Below, piece after piece: positions 41,990 through 51,569 of a stretch of 64,000 nucleotides of DNA; within the stretch, counting starts at the first letter, position 1; each line of letters starts with the position of its first letter. Under the pieces are notes generated by a model that searched no databases, was not told where the DNA came from, and was given only the letters and a program-made list of their open reading frames with translations. This DNA comes from Candidatus Kapaibacterium sp. GTDB lineage: Bacteria > Bacteroidota > Ignavibacteria > Kapaibacteriales > UBA2268. Position numbers and translations under genes: made by a program. The stretch lies in contig JAMLHE010000005.1 of assembly GCA_023957315.1 (NCBI GenBank), forward strand, positions 1 to 64,000. The letters are read 5' to 3'.

Positions 41990-43153
41990 CTATGCTGTTC
42001 GGCTTGGAATGTGAATTGTAAAAACGGAACCTTCGCCCAATTTGCTGTCAACTGTGATTACGCTATCGAGCTTTTTGACTAATTTTTCGGTAATGGTTAG
42101 CCCGATTCCTAATCCGTCAAAATCCCGATTTATACCTTCACTACCCTGTCTGAATGGTTCAAATATTGTAAATAGCTTTTCCTTATTTATACCGATGCCT
42201 GTATCGGTAATTTTTAGTTCTAGGATATCTTCGAATTTGTTGCTTATTGTATTTGCTTCAACACTTACTCCACCACTATTGGTAAACTTAATTGCATTGT
42301 CTATCAAGTAATATAAAATTTGACGAATACACTCTTCGTCCGAATATACAGGTTTGAGATTTCGCTCATATTCAAAATTCAATTCAAGCCCTTTGCTTTG
42401 AGCTACAGATTCGAAATTGAGCTTGAGATTGAACATTAAGTCTCTCAAATCAACCAATTCTTTCTTTACGATTAATTGTTCGGATTCAATAGCAGCGAGT
42501 GTAGAAATGGAATTTAGTGTGGCATTGAGTCTTCGTGAGGATTCTAAGACATACGAAAGCATTTCATGTTCTTCTTGACTTTGGCAGCTTTTCATCAAAA
42601 TATCCGAAAAGCCAATAATACTTGTCAGGGGCGTTCGGAATTCATGACTAATAAGGCTCAGCATGATGGATTTGAATCTATTTGCTTCGTGATTCCTGTT
42701 CAATTCTTTTAAAACAGCATCCCTATTATTATAAATGCTTGGCGAAGTATCTAAATGAATAATCAAATTGCACTCACTCTCAGAAATCGGCAAAATTTTG
42801 ACTATTGCATCGGTATAAATACAATCACCTTTCGAAGTTCTCAGTCTGATTCCTTCAATTTTATATTCTTTCAAATTTAAATAGCCGTGGTCGGAAACTA
42901 TGTTTAATATTTCATTTATTGACTTTTCGTCCACAATATTTCGGAAGCTTTTTTCATTGAACTCGTAGTAATTGTACTCAGTAATTTTTGCTACTTTTTT
43001 ACTGTATCTTATAGTTTTTAAGTCTTTGTCCAAAATCCAAATAGCGTCTTTGGTATGCTCTATCATAAATTCAAAGTAATTCTCACTAAGAATCACTTGA
43101 TTTAATTCGCCATTTTTGATTTGCTTTCTTTTAGAATTCATTATATTCTTCAT
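41990..43153 (-). CDS. PAS-domain histidine kinase, soluble
   Basis: 387 residues, no membrane segment. The N-terminal PAS domain has FMIEHTKDAIWILDKDLKTIRYS (about 28-50) and a PAC-like end. HisKA has its phospho-His in LSLISHEFRTPLTSIIGFS; HATPase has LYYLIDNAIKFTNSGG, DTGIGINKEK and DGLGIGLTITEKL. Signal unknown. Overlaps the end of the upstream kinase gene by 23 bases (11 if the second ATG at 43141 is used), so the two kinases are translated from one message. No response regulator gene is adjacent. Confidence 0.9.
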   Translation of the reverse strand: MKNIMNSKRKQIKNGELNQVILSENYFEFMIEHTKDAIWILDKDLKTIRYSKKVAKITEYNYYEFNEKSFRNIVDEKSINEILNIVSDHGYLNLKEYKIEGIRLRTSKGDCIYTDAIVKILPISESECNLIIHLDTSPSIYNNRDAVLKELNRNHEANRFKSIMLSLISHEFRTPLTSIIGFSDILMKSCQSQEEHEMLSYVLESSRRLNATLNSISTLAAIESEQLIVKKELVDLRDLMFNLKLNFESVAQSKGLELNFEYERNLKPVYSDEECIRQILYYLIDNAIKFTNSGGVSVEANTISNKFEDILELKITDTGIGINKEKLFTIFEPFRQGSEGINRDFDGLGIGLTITEKLVKKLDSVITVDSKLGEGSVFTIHIPSRTA

Positions 43154-44897
43154 TAATCTTTGCCAAAGGGATTGTAAAATAAAAAGTGCTCCCTTTGCCT
43201 AACTGACTCTCGACCCAAATTTTCCCCTTGTGCAGAGAAACAAAATCTCTGCACAGAATAAGCCCTAATCCTGTACCTTTCTCGTCTTTTGTTCCATTAG
43301 TGGAGAAACTGTTTTCAAGATTAAACAGTTTCTTCATATCTTGTTCAGAAATCCCTATGCCGGTATCGGCAACCATTATACAACAAAATTCTGGGTTATC
43401 ATCGTAATCTGTAGCTAAAACATTAATCTTTCCACCCTCGGAAGTAAATTTTGTGGCATTTGTTATAAGATTCCTCAATATAGTATTGAGCATATTCGGG
43501 TCAGAATAGACCTGATACTGATTGTGAATTTTGCATGTAAGCTGGATTTCTTTTGCTTCCGCATTTATTCTCAACAAATCAATATTATTAACGATTAATG
43601 TCTTTAAATCTAAAACCATTGGGTTATATTGCAACAATCCGCGCTGTGAGCGAGACCATAGGAGTAGATTTTCGAGTAGCTCATAAACATTCTTGGCAGA
43701 AATATGCACTTCATCCAAAAATTCACGAATTTCATCTTTTGTCAAATCATTAAATCTGCCTACCAAAAAGTCCGAAACGCTTAAAAATGAGCTAATGGGA
43801 TTCTTCAAATCGTGTGCAATTATTGAAAAGAATTTATCTTTCGTAATGTTCATTTCCTTCAATTCGTCATATTGGCGGTTGAGTTTTTTCTGTTGCTCGA
43901 GAATGGTTTCATTCTTTTCGCTTAGATTTTTCACCATTTCATTAAAAAATTTGGCGAGTTCACCAATTTCATCACTTGATTCAATCGCGGCTCTTGTCGT
44001 AAGGTCGCCTTCGGAAACTTTCATAACAGATTCCTGGAGGTGAGCCACCGGATTAGCAATGCTCCGAGATACAATCAGCGCTAAAACTATAGAAATAATC
44101 AAAGTCAAAGCAAACAAATAAATCAAAAGTGACTGCAAGTCTGCTATGTTTGCGGATTCTTCGACAACAATTTTTCTAATCAGCTTTTTAAATTGAATTT
44201 CAACTAAATTCATTTCTTGTTCGAGACTATTCATAGCAATGCTGATATCAACAAAACTTGAAAAGCTTGCAAGATAGTTAGCGGCTAATAGTTCAATTTC
44301 TTCTCTCGTAGTATCATTTATTTTTGACTGATTAACGGCATCAATAACTTTTGTCATTTCCTCCGAGACTTTTTGGACATATTCAAATCTATGCCTCATT
44401 ATATAGTCCTTTTCTCGACGCCGTACCTGCAGCAAATATACCTGCGCTCGGTCAAGATTAGTTTCATCCAACTTACGTTCAATATCATGAACGGCTCTCC
44501 TGAGTTTGCCTTCTACCCCATCGTTTTCGTTGAGACCCATTTCGGCAATCAGCTGAATGTACTCATTTACCATATTAGCGTAGGTCAGCTTAATTTGGGC
44601 TAAGTCGCGGATTCGAGCATCCTTTTGCAAAATTGCCATCAAAGAATCTATAGTATGGAAGTTTGACCGCAACTTTTCACGATTTGTAGAATAGAGATTT
44701 GCAAATGCTGAGTCTCGCCGAATCAGCATTTCGAGTCGGAGTTGACTGCTTTCGAGAATTAGTACATCAAGTTTGGCATGGCTTTCGTTCTTATTGTTCA
44801 AGTAGAAGGAATACCAAGAAAATGCAATTACTACTGCCATCAATACGAATATGCTACCTGTTAGGAAGATCATTTTCGTAAATAATCTGATTTTCAT
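43131..44897 (-). CDS. Membrane histidine kinase with HAMP domain
   Basis: 588 residues. One membrane helix at about 9-30, an extracytoplasmic four-helix-type sensor (about 31-260, helical, rich in charged residues, with YLLQVRRREKDYIMRHRFEYV), a second membrane helix at about 262-283 and HAMP (IANPVAHLQESVMKVSEGDL). Then come a coiled coil, HisKA with FSIIAHDLKNPISSFLSVSDF, and HATPase with LRNLITNATKFTSEGG, DTGIGISEQD and KGTGLGLILCRDFV. Autophosphorylates on the His of AHDLKNP. First of two overlapping kinase genes; partner regulator not nearby. Confidence 0.92.
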   Translation of the reverse strand: MKIRLFTKMIFLTGSIFVLMAVVIAFSWYSFYLNNKNESHAKLDVLILESSQLRLEMLIRRDSAFANLYSTNREKLRSNFHTIDSLMAILQKDARIRDLAQIKLTYANMVNEYIQLIAEMGLNENDGVEGKLRRAVHDIERKLDETNLDRAQVYLLQVRRREKDYIMRHRFEYVQKVSEEMTKVIDAVNQSKINDTTREEIELLAANYLASFSSFVDISIAMNSLEQEMNLVEIQFKKLIRKIVVEESANIADLQSLLIYLFALTLIISIVLALIVSRSIANPVAHLQESVMKVSEGDLTTRAAIESSDEIGELAKFFNEMVKNLSEKNETILEQQKKLNRQYDELKEMNITKDKFFSIIAHDLKNPISSFLSVSDFLVGRFNDLTKDEIREFLDEVHISAKNVYELLENLLLWSRSQRGLLQYNPMVLDLKTLIVNNIDLLRINAEAKEIQLTCKIHNQYQVYSDPNMLNTILRNLITNATKFTSEGGKINVLATDYDDNPEFCCIMVADTGIGISEQDMKKLFNLENSFSTNGTKDEKGTGLGLILCRDFVSLHKGKIWVESQLGKGSTFYFTIPLAKINEEYNEF

Positions 44898-45086
44898 AAA
44901 ATCTCTGTCCGTTCAACATTTATTCCACAAATTTAAGCTTGCAATGTTAATTAATGGTTAATAGTCAGAGTATATCTATATTTCATGCAAAATTAATTTT
45001 TTGTAATTATGAATATATAAGCAAACATTGATATGAATATATGTTTGCGATGTGTTATAGTATGAGAATTTTGAAGTGAGATTTTG

Positions 45087-45160
45087 TACGCCCGAGTGGA
45101 TTCGAACCACTGGCCCACAGCTTAGAAGGCTGTTGCTCTATCCTGCTGAGCTACGGGCGC
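45087..45160 (-). tRNA. tRNA-Arg (anticodon TCT)
   Basis: Minus-strand cloverleaf: acceptor GCGCCCG/CGGGCGT with terminal G-U, D-arm AGCTCAGCAGGATAGAGC, anticodon stem ACAGC/GCTGT around loop CTTCTAA, T-loop GGTTCGAATCC. CCA not encoded. It shares the G1-U72 pair with the other tRNA-Arg here. Confidence 0.96.
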
Positions 45161-45209
45161 ATAACAGAACTTCAAAAATAAGAGTTTTTTGGCAAAAAAA
45201 CAAATTTAT

Positions 45210-45241
45210 TTTGGTCAGCATGGTTTTTTTTCGTATTTTTG
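45210..45241 (+). promoter_or_regulatory. Promoter of the SRP RNA gene
   Basis: TTTG (45210-45213), 20 bases, TATTTTTG (45234-45241). The predicted start a few bases later coincides with the 5' arm of the SRP RNA at 45247, independent support for both calls. Confidence 0.82.
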
Positions 45242-45246
45242 AATCA

Positions 45247-45342
45247 GGACCAAGTCCTGTGTGGCTAAGACAAGCCCAATTCCGTCAGGTCCGGAAGGAA
45301 GCAGCGGTTAGTTTGCTCTTAGGGTGCATCAGTGCTTGGTCT
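45247..45342 (+). ncRNA. ffs: Small signal recognition particle RNA (4.5S)
   Basis: About 96 nt hairpin RNA. The terminal arms GGACCAAG and CTTGGTCT (45247-45254 with 45335-45342) enclose the universal SRP motif GTCAGGTCCGGAAGGAAGCAG (45284-45304), the Ffh-binding loop. A T run (45343-45354) ends transcription. It works with Ffh and FtsY in co-translational membrane targeting. Confidence 0.95.
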
Positions 45343-45402
45343 CTTTTTTTTTTATATATGATAATTTTTCATACTTTTGAATTTTAACATAGTGTTGCTT
45401 TG

Positions 45403-47052
45403 ATGAAAAAAGAGATTATAATACATTCGGCTATCAATGAGGTTCGCGTTGCTATTTTAGAAGAGGGTGAGTTAGCTGAATTCTTCATCGAAATGCCCAA
45501 CAAAGAACGCATCATTGGCAACATCTATTATGGGAAAGTCAACAAAGTAGTAGTCTCCCTCAATGCTGCATTCATAGACATCGGGCTGAAACAAGATGCT
45601 TTCCTCCACTTTTCCGATGCCGATGATTCGCTCGAAAAAACGATAATCACCGAAGAAGAAGATTCCGAAGAACTCGAAAAGCCAATCCCTTTGGCTGAAC
45701 CTGTCGAAGAAGACGGGAAAAAAACAAAACCCAAAAGTAAAAAGAAAGGCAAAAAAGAACCTGAAGCACCGAAAGAAATAACAAAAGCGGTGGATGCTTC
45801 GCATACTTTCAAGACAAAGCGTTCAGGCGATGTAAAAATCAACCTTGTCGAAGGCAAAAAAATCGCTGTGCAAATCACTCGTGAAGCTTACGCAAACAAA
45901 GGCGTCAAAGTAACGAGCAAGATTGCAATTCCGGGTCGTTATTTAGTGCTGATGCCCTTTGAGAAAATGATTGGTGTATCGCGAAAAATCGGTTCATTCC
46001 AAGAGCGCCGCAGATTACGTCTGGCAGCGAAAAGTTTTATTGGCGGTGAATTTGGTTGCATTATCCGAACAGCTTCTATGGATAAGAGCGAAGAAGAATT
46101 GAGAAAAGATTGGCTCGATTTAATTGAAGTTTGGACTGAAATCGACAAGAAAATGAAAGAGAGCACCCCTCCTGCTTTGATTTACCAAGATATGCAAATG
46201 GCTACAAGTATTGTTAGGGATTTGTTCACACCTAACGTCGAAAGAGTTGTGGTGGATTCGAAAAAGCTTTATAAGGAAATTAACGACTATATAAAGAAGG
46301 TTTCGCCACATCTTGAAAACAGAATCGAATATTACGAAGGCAGCAGCAGTATTTTTGAGGAATTCAACATCGAAAAGGAATTGCTCAAAAGCTACAAGCG
46401 AAGAGTAAATCTGCATGGCGGCGGCGATATTGTAATCGAGCAAACCGAAGCGATGACTGTTGTTGATGTCAATTCCGGGCGTGCTAATGAAAAAGACCAA
46501 GAAAAAAATTCGTACAAAACAAATATAGAAGCGTGCAGAGCGATAGCCCGTCAGATACGTTTGCGTGATTTGGGCGGTATGGTTGTCATTGATTTCATTG
46601 ATATGAATGAAGACAGCAATAGGAAAAAATTATTCGCCGAAATGAAGAAAGAATTAGCCCGTGACCGTGCCAAAACGACTGTTTATCCACTAACGCAATT
46701 GGGATTGTTGCAAATTACTCGACATAGGGTCAATCTGAACGTTGCGGAAAAAATCACCGAAATTTGCCCTACTTGCAAAGGTTTGGGGCGAATAACATCG
46801 AAGGCTGTTCTAATCAATGATATCGAACGTTGGTTGAAAAATTTCCGCAAAACTTCCACCGAATTTCGGATAATGTTGCAATTGCACCCAAGCATTGCCG
46901 AATACATTACCGAAGGTACAATTTCTATCATCTCTAAATTTATGATAAAGTATTTCGTAAAAATTAAAGTCCAACAAAACGAAATTGTTCCAATAGACCA
47001 ATTCAAATTCTTTTCTATACGTCAACAAAAAGATATTACAAACGACTTTTAG
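45403..47052 (+). CDS. rng: Ribonuclease E/G family endoribonuclease
   Basis: 549 residues. S1-like RNA-binding start (IIGNIYYGKVNKVV..AAFIDIGLKQDAFLHFSD), interrupted at about 95-135 by a charged Lys/Glu-rich insert. The catalytic domain has TMTVVDVNSG and LGGMVVIDFIDM with the metal-binding Asp residues. The Zn-link CPTCKG follows, then a C-terminal domain. It cuts single-stranded RNA in mRNA decay and rRNA/tRNA maturation. Closer in length to RNase G; there is no long scaffold tail as in E. coli RNase E. ATG at 45403 is preferred over a TTG one codon earlier. It lies between the SRP RNA and dxr, two bases from the latter. Confidence 0.92.
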   Translation: MKKEIIIHSAINEVRVAILEEGELAEFFIEMPNKERIIGNIYYGKVNKVVVSLNAAFIDIGLKQDAFLHFSDADDSLEKTIITEEEDSEELEKPIPLAEPVEEDGKKTKPKSKKKGKKEPEAPKEITKAVDASHTFKTKRSGDVKINLVEGKKIAVQITREAYANKGVKVTSKIAIPGRYLVLMPFEKMIGVSRKIGSFQERRRLRLAAKSFIGGEFGCIIRTASMDKSEEELRKDWLDLIEVWTEIDKKMKESTPPALIYQDMQMATSIVRDLFTPNVERVVVDSKKLYKEINDYIKKVSPHLENRIEYYEGSSSIFEEFNIEKELLKSYKRRVNLHGGGDIVIEQTEAMTVVDVNSGRANEKDQEKNSYKTNIEACRAIARQIRLRDLGGMVVIDFIDMNEDSNRKKLFAEMKKELARDRAKTTVYPLTQLGLLQITRHRVNLNVAEKITEICPTCKGLGRITSKAVLINDIERWLKNFRKTSTEFRIMLQLHPSIAEYITEGTISIISKFMIKYFVKIKVQQNEIVPIDQFKFFSIRQQKDITNDF

Positions 47053-47054
47053 TT

Positions 47055-48221
47055 ATGAATAGAAAGAAAAAAATAGCAATTCTGGGTTCGACAGGCTCTA
47101 TTGGCGTCCAAACCCTCAATGTGATTTCAAACAACCCTGAAATGTTCGACATTTTGTGTTTGACGGCGAACAATAATTTGCCGCTTTTGAGCAAACAAAT
47201 TGCCGAATTCAAACCACGTAAGGTTGTAATTGCCAACAAAGCATCATATGATGATTTTGTCCGCCACTACAGCTACGATTGCGAAATTACTTACGGTGAA
47301 GAAGCCTTAGTGGAAATCGCCGCAAATAGTGAAAATGATTTGGTGGTTTCGGCACTTGTGGGATTTAGTGGTGTCATGCCGACTCTTGCAGCTTTGCGAG
47401 CAGGAATTGATGTAGCATTGGCAAATAAGGAAACCTTAGTAGCTGCCGGCGAAATCATGGTAAATTTAGCGAAAGATACAGGTGCGAAAATAATCGCAAT
47501 TGATAGCGAGCATAATGCAATTTTGCAGTGCCTGGCAGGCGAAAATTACGCTGATATTGAAAAAATCATACTCACTTCATCCGGCGGACCATTTCGGAAA
47601 CGTAATCTTGATGAATTTGATTCAATCACAATCAGCGAGGCGCTCAATCATCCTAATTGGAGCATGGGCAGCAAAATCACAATTGATTCTGCAACGATGA
47701 TGAACAAGGGTTTTGAAGTGATTGAAGCACATTGGCTTTTCGATATTTTGCCCGCACAAATCGAAGTCGTTATTCATCCTCAATCAATCATTCATTCATT
47801 TGTGCAATTCAAAGATGCCTCAATCAAGGCACAATTGGGTTTGCCCGATATGAGAGTGCCGATATCATATGCAATTCATTTGCCGAATAGAGTGGCAAAC
47901 GAATTCCCCCGATTGGACTTCAAGTCCTTATCAGGATTGGATTTTTGGCAACCTACTCGCGAACGTTATCCATGCCTCTACTTAGCGTATGAATCGCTAC
48001 GGATAGGCAAAAATTCGCCGGCTGCATTGAATGCTGCAAATGAAGTTTGCGTAAGTTCGTTTTTGAACGATGAAATCAAATTTACTGACATTGCTCGGGT
48101 AATTGAAAGTACCTTAGAAGCTACAGAAATATTTACGAATCCATCACTTGATGAAATTGAAATTACGGACAAAATGTCCAGAAGAAAGGCTTCAGAATTT
48201 ATTAATAATTTAAAAAGATAA
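47055..48221 (+). CDS. dxr: 1-deoxy-D-xylulose 5-phosphate reductoisomerase
   Basis: 388 residues, second enzyme of the MEP isoprenoid pathway (DXP to MEP, NADPH and divalent metal). Blocks: AILGSTGSIGVQTLNVI (NADPH fold), LANKETLVAAG, IIAIDSEHNAILQCL (metal-binding Asp and Glu), LTSSGGPFRK, LNHPNWSMGSKITIDSATMMNKGFEVIEA and VVIHPQSIIHSFVQF. Cytosolic. It starts two bases after the RNase gene and is followed by rseP within two bases: a tight operon. Confidence 0.97.
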   Translation: MNRKKKIAILGSTGSIGVQTLNVISNNPEMFDILCLTANNNLPLLSKQIAEFKPRKVVIANKASYDDFVRHYSYDCEITYGEEALVEIAANSENDLVVSALVGFSGVMPTLAALRAGIDVALANKETLVAAGEIMVNLAKDTGAKIIAIDSEHNAILQCLAGENYADIEKIILTSSGGPFRKRNLDEFDSITISEALNHPNWSMGSKITIDSATMMNKGFEVIEAHWLFDILPAQIEVVIHPQSIIHSFVQFKDASIKAQLGLPDMRVPISYAIHLPNRVANEFPRLDFKSLSGLDFWQPTRERYPCLYLAYESLRIGKNSPAALNAANEVCVSSFLNDEIKFTDIARVIESTLEATEIFTNPSLDEIEITDKMSRRKASEFINNLKR

Positions 48222-48222
48222 T

Positions 48223-49590
48223 ATGGAACTTATTTCAAATATATTTTACTTTATAATTGTAATTGGGATACTTGTAGCAGTACACGAATTCGGGCATTTT
48301 ATAGCAGCTCGGCTGACCGGAATGCGTGCAAATGTATTTTGTATCGGAATGGGCAAAAGACTATTCGGTTGGAATAAAATAAACGGCTTTACTTTTGGCA
48401 ATTTGTCGGATAGCATTGAATTGGGCGAAAATACTGATTATCGGATTGCAGCCTTCCCGATTGGCGGATATGTTAAAATATCGGGCATGGTTGACGAAAG
48501 TTTCGATACGAATTTCGCAGCCTCCGAGCCGCAGCCATATGAATTCAGGTCTAAGGGTACTTTGGCAAAATTGTTTGTACTGAGTGCCGGAGTTATAATG
48601 AATTTGTTGCTTGCAATTGTAGTGTTTAGTTTCATTACTTTCACACAGGGCAAATCGGTAATAGCTTCCACAAAATTAGGTAAAATCGAATCCGCTAGCG
48701 TAGCTGACCGAATTGGATTGAAGGAAGACGACGATATTTTAAGCGTCAATGGAGCCGAGATAAGCTCTTGGTCTGATTTTGTAGAAACAATTACACTAAA
48801 AGAATTCGGAAACGAACTGAATATTGAATTAAAGCGTGAAAATGAAATCAAAATTGTCAAAGCCGACGGCACAAAAATTCTGAAAGCATTGGCAAATAAA
48901 GAATCGCTTGGATTATCACCGGGTGGAATATTTGCGTACGTTGACAATACAATACCCGGCAAACCCGCAGAAAAAGCCGGAATACAGAAAGGTGATACAT
49001 TAATTAGTATCAATGGTATCAAAATAAGTGGTTTCAGCGTTTTACAAGATGAATTAAAAGCAAACAAAGAGAAAAAAATTGAACTTGTGCGTAAAAGACA
49101 AAACGAAATAATCACAGATTCAATAATCAGCGATGAAAATGGAATGATTGGCGTCCAATTAGGTTATGGTCCATTCACTAGTGTTTCATATGGATTTTTT
49201 GAATCAATCAAAATTGGTACGCAAGAAAGCATTGCCGCAGTCGAATTGTTGATTAATTCGATTAAACAAATCATCATGGGCAATCTTTCGTTCAAGGAAT
49301 CTATCGCAGGACCGGTAATGATAATGGATATGGCAGGCGAGCAAGCCGATCGGGGAATTGAGAGCTTCTTACGATTTTTGGCACTGCTTTCGATTTCATT
49401 AGCATTCATGAATATTTTACCATTCCCGGCTTTAGACGGCGGTCATATTATATTCGTTCTGATAGAAGGTATCACAAGACGCGAAGTCTCAACAAAAGTA
49501 AAAATGGCATTCCAACAAGGCGGCATTATTATTTTGTTGCTATTTATGGCATTTGTCTTATTTAATGACATTACTAGATTAATCAAATAG
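48223..49590 (+). CDS. rseP: Site-2 zinc metalloprotease RseP
   Basis: 455 residues, intramembrane protease. Zinc site HEFGHFIAARLTG in the first membrane helix (HExxH), two PDZ-type segments (about 130-290, e.g. ADRIGLKEDDDILSVNGAEI and EKAGIQKGDTLISINGIKI), and the second catalytic block FPALDGGHIIFVLIEG. C-terminal membrane helix at IIILLLFMAFVLFN. It cuts anti-sigma factors or signal peptides within the membrane. Gene order dxr-rseP is conserved in many bacteria. Two bases after dxr, seven before surE. Confidence 0.95.
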   Translation: MELISNIFYFIIVIGILVAVHEFGHFIAARLTGMRANVFCIGMGKRLFGWNKINGFTFGNLSDSIELGENTDYRIAAFPIGGYVKISGMVDESFDTNFAASEPQPYEFRSKGTLAKLFVLSAGVIMNLLLAIVVFSFITFTQGKSVIASTKLGKIESASVADRIGLKEDDDILSVNGAEISSWSDFVETITLKEFGNELNIELKRENEIKIVKADGTKILKALANKESLGLSPGGIFAYVDNTIPGKPAEKAGIQKGDTLISINGIKISGFSVLQDELKANKEKKIELVRKRQNEIITDSIISDENGMIGVQLGYGPFTSVSYGFFESIKIGTQESIAAVELLINSIKQIIMGNLSFKESIAGPVMIMDMAGEQADRGIESFLRFLALLSISLAFMNILPFPALDGGHIIFVLIEGITRREVSTKVKMAFQQGGIIILLLFMAFVLFNDITRLIK

Positions 49591-49597
49591 ATGAAAA

Positions 49598-50371
49598 TTG
49601 GAAAAAGAACTCAATATTTTAGTTACAAACGATGACGGAATCAATTCACCGGGTTTAGAAGTATTAGCACGTGCAGCAAGCAAATTCGGCAAAGTTACAG
49701 TATTCGCACCTGACAGGCAACAAAGTGCAGTAAGTAGCGCTCTGACTATCAATCGCCCTCTGAAAGTGCAGAAGCATTATAAAAATCGGGAATTTTTCGG
49801 TTATGCAGTTGACGGAACCCCGGCAGATTGCGTCAAAATAGCACTCACTACCCTACTCGAAATTAAGCCTGATTTGATACTATCAGGTATCAACCACGGC
49901 AAAAACACTTCTATCAATGTGATGTATTCGGGCACAGTTGCCGCTGCAGTCGAAGGCGTTATGGCAGGAATAAATTCCATAGCTTTCTCAGTCTCTTCTC
50001 ACAGCTTAAATGTTGATATGATTGCAGCGGAAGAATATGCAATCAAAATCATAGAAAGCGTAATTTCACGAAGTTGGGATACTAAAATACTCCTCAATGT
50101 GAATATTCCGGCAATCGAAGCTAGCTCTATAAAAGGAATCCGCGTCACCAAATTAGCAAAATCCTATTGGAATGATTGGTTTGAAAGAAGAGAAGACCCA
50201 TTTGGGAACGAATATTTTTGGTTTGCCGGCGATTATATTACATCAGACCATGATAAAGAGACCGATGATACGGCAATTGAAGACAATTTTGTCTCAGTCA
50301 CACCATTAAAATTTCTTTTTGATGATGTAGATACGAGAAAAAAGATTAAATTCGTAGAAAGTTTGAGGTAA
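49598..50371 (+). CDS. surE: 5'/3'-nucleotidase SurE
   Basis: 257 residues. Signature ILVTNDDGINSPGLEVL with the metal-binding Asp-Asp, then VFAPDRQQSAVSSALT, DGTPADCVKIAL, LSGINHGKNTSINVMYSGTVAAA. Dephosphorylates nucleoside monophosphates, linked to stress survival. The start is a TTG at 49598 that gives the usual short N-terminus; an ATG at 49591 is out of frame and closed by a stop. Continues the dxr-rseP operon. Confidence 0.94.
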   Translation: MEKELNILVTNDDGINSPGLEVLARAASKFGKVTVFAPDRQQSAVSSALTINRPLKVQKHYKNREFFGYAVDGTPADCVKIALTTLLEIKPDLILSGINHGKNTSINVMYSGTVAAAVEGVMAGINSIAFSVSSHSLNVDMIAAEEYAIKIIESVISRSWDTKILLNVNIPAIEASSIKGIRVTKLAKSYWNDWFERREDPFGNEYFWFAGDYITSDHDKETDDTAIEDNFVSVTPLKFLFDDVDTRKKIKFVESLR

Positions 50372-50373
50372 AA

Positions 50374-50694
50374 ATGCGGAAAATGGTAAAATTGGAAGAA
50401 GCTCAAGATGGAATGGTACTTGCTGAACCAATTTTGAATAATTTCAATCAGACCTTATTGGCTGTGGGTGCAACATTGAATCCGCAAAAACTCAGAATTT
50501 TACGAACATGGAACATTAAGTTGATTTCAATCAAATCTGAAGATTCGGATAATGAAATAGAGTTTAGTGACGAAATATTAGATGTTTGCAAAGGTAAATT
50601 AGAGAAGAGAATGCTTTGGAAACCAAGAAATAATATTGAATTAGACTTGTTACAGTCTGCAATTTATGTTTCAGCAAACGAATTTTACGAGTAA
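50374..50694 (+). CDS. Small protein with HD-GYP/HDOD-associated N-terminal motif
   Basis: 106 residues. The first half reads LEEAQDGMVLAEPILNNFNQ, then LLAVGATLNPQKLRILRTWNIKLISI, a strand-rich module commonly found in front of HD-GYP or HDOD domains; here it is a separate gene immediately before an HDOD gene. The second half has no recognised domain. No membrane segment. It probably works with the HDOD protein, inferred from the two-base gap and the motif. Confidence 0.62.
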   Translation: MRKMVKLEEAQDGMVLAEPILNNFNQTLLAVGATLNPQKLRILRTWNIKLISIKSEDSDNEIEFSDEILDVCKGKLEKRMLWKPRNNIELDLLQSAIYVSANEFYE

Positions 50695-50696
50695 GG

Positions 50697-51569
50697 ATGT
50701 CCCCAAGATTGATAAATAGCAATGAATTGATAAACAGGGTGCGTGAATTCCCGACGTTACCAACAATTTATTCAACTCTAATGGATTTGATGCAGAACCC
50801 TCGCACAACATCCATCGAACTTGCTCATCTCCTTACTCAAGACCAAGCATCTTCATCGAAATTGCTCAAAGTTGCGAACTCTGCAATTTACGGATTGCAA
50901 GGTAGAATTAATACAGTATCTCAAGCGATTCTTTATATTGGCTTTGACGAAGTAAAAAACATCGTAACAGCATTGACTATCATAAAGCTTTTCAACTCAA
51001 TTAATTCGCGAAGCGATATTAACCCTGTTGATTTGTGGAAACATTCGATTGGTGTAGGTATCATAACCCGACAAATTGGGAAATCAACAGGCATAAGAAA
51101 TTTAGAAAACTACTTTTTGTCGGGCATATTACATGACCTTGGAAAATTGGTTTTCCTGAAGATGATTCCTGCTGAATACGCTCAAGTAATGGAGTATTCA
51201 ATCAACAATAAAGTTACTATCAGAGAAGCTGAGACAAATTTGTTAGGTATCACGCATACAGTCATTGGAGAAATGTTGACTGAAAAATGGCGACTACCTA
51301 ACTCCATAAAAAATGCAATTCGCTACCACACTTCAGGTATGGTTGATAATACTTTTGACCACCTTGTCGGTACTGTTCATATTGCCAATATTGTTGCAAA
51401 TATGTACGGAATGGGATATTCTTGCGAAAGTATAGTTCCACAACCAAATATTGAAATTTGGAATAAATTGAATTTACCGGAACATTTTTTCACTAATCAC
51501 TACAAATATATTACGATGGAATTTAATGAGTCGTTAAGTCTTCTATTAAACTTAAGGCATAAAGAATGA
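50697..51569 (+). CDS. HDOD-domain signalling protein
   Basis: 290 residues. HDOD domain: FPTLPTIYSTLMDLMQNPRT..DQASSSKLLKVANSAIYGLQGRINTVSQAILYIGFDEVKNIV, then FLSGILHDLGKLVFLKM retaining His-Asp, and AIRYHTSG. HDOD proteins lack standard phosphodiesterase activity and act as regulators of signalling, motility or DNA handling in several bacteria. It lies between the small motif protein and a histidine kinase whose start overlaps its stop (ATGA), so the three probably form one signalling unit. Confidence 0.88.
   Translation: MSPRLINSNELINRVREFPTLPTIYSTLMDLMQNPRTTSIELAHLLTQDQASSSKLLKVANSAIYGLQGRINTVSQAILYIGFDEVKNIVTALTIIKLFNSINSRSDINPVDLWKHSIGVGIITRQIGKSTGIRNLENYFLSGILHDLGKLVFLKMIPAEYAQVMEYSINNKVTIREAETNLLGITHTVIGEMLTEKWRLPNSIKNAIRYHTSGMVDNTFDHLVGTVHIANIVANMYGMGYSCESIVPQPNIEIWNKLNLPEHFFTNHYKYITMEFNESLSLLLNLRHKE

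Noticed and set aside
45076..45387. 103-codon open frame across tRNA-Arg(TCT) and the SRP RNA
   Set aside because: Both RNA genes are certain, and the peptide has no protein character.
48438..49115. 225-codon frame opposite rseP
   Set aside because: Long but Ser/Pro/Ile-rich shadow of rseP codons with no start context or recognisable domain.
49591..49635. ATG just after the rseP stop as the surE start
   Set aside because: It is out of frame with SurE and closes at a stop after 14 codons; the TTG at 49598 gives the correct N-terminus.
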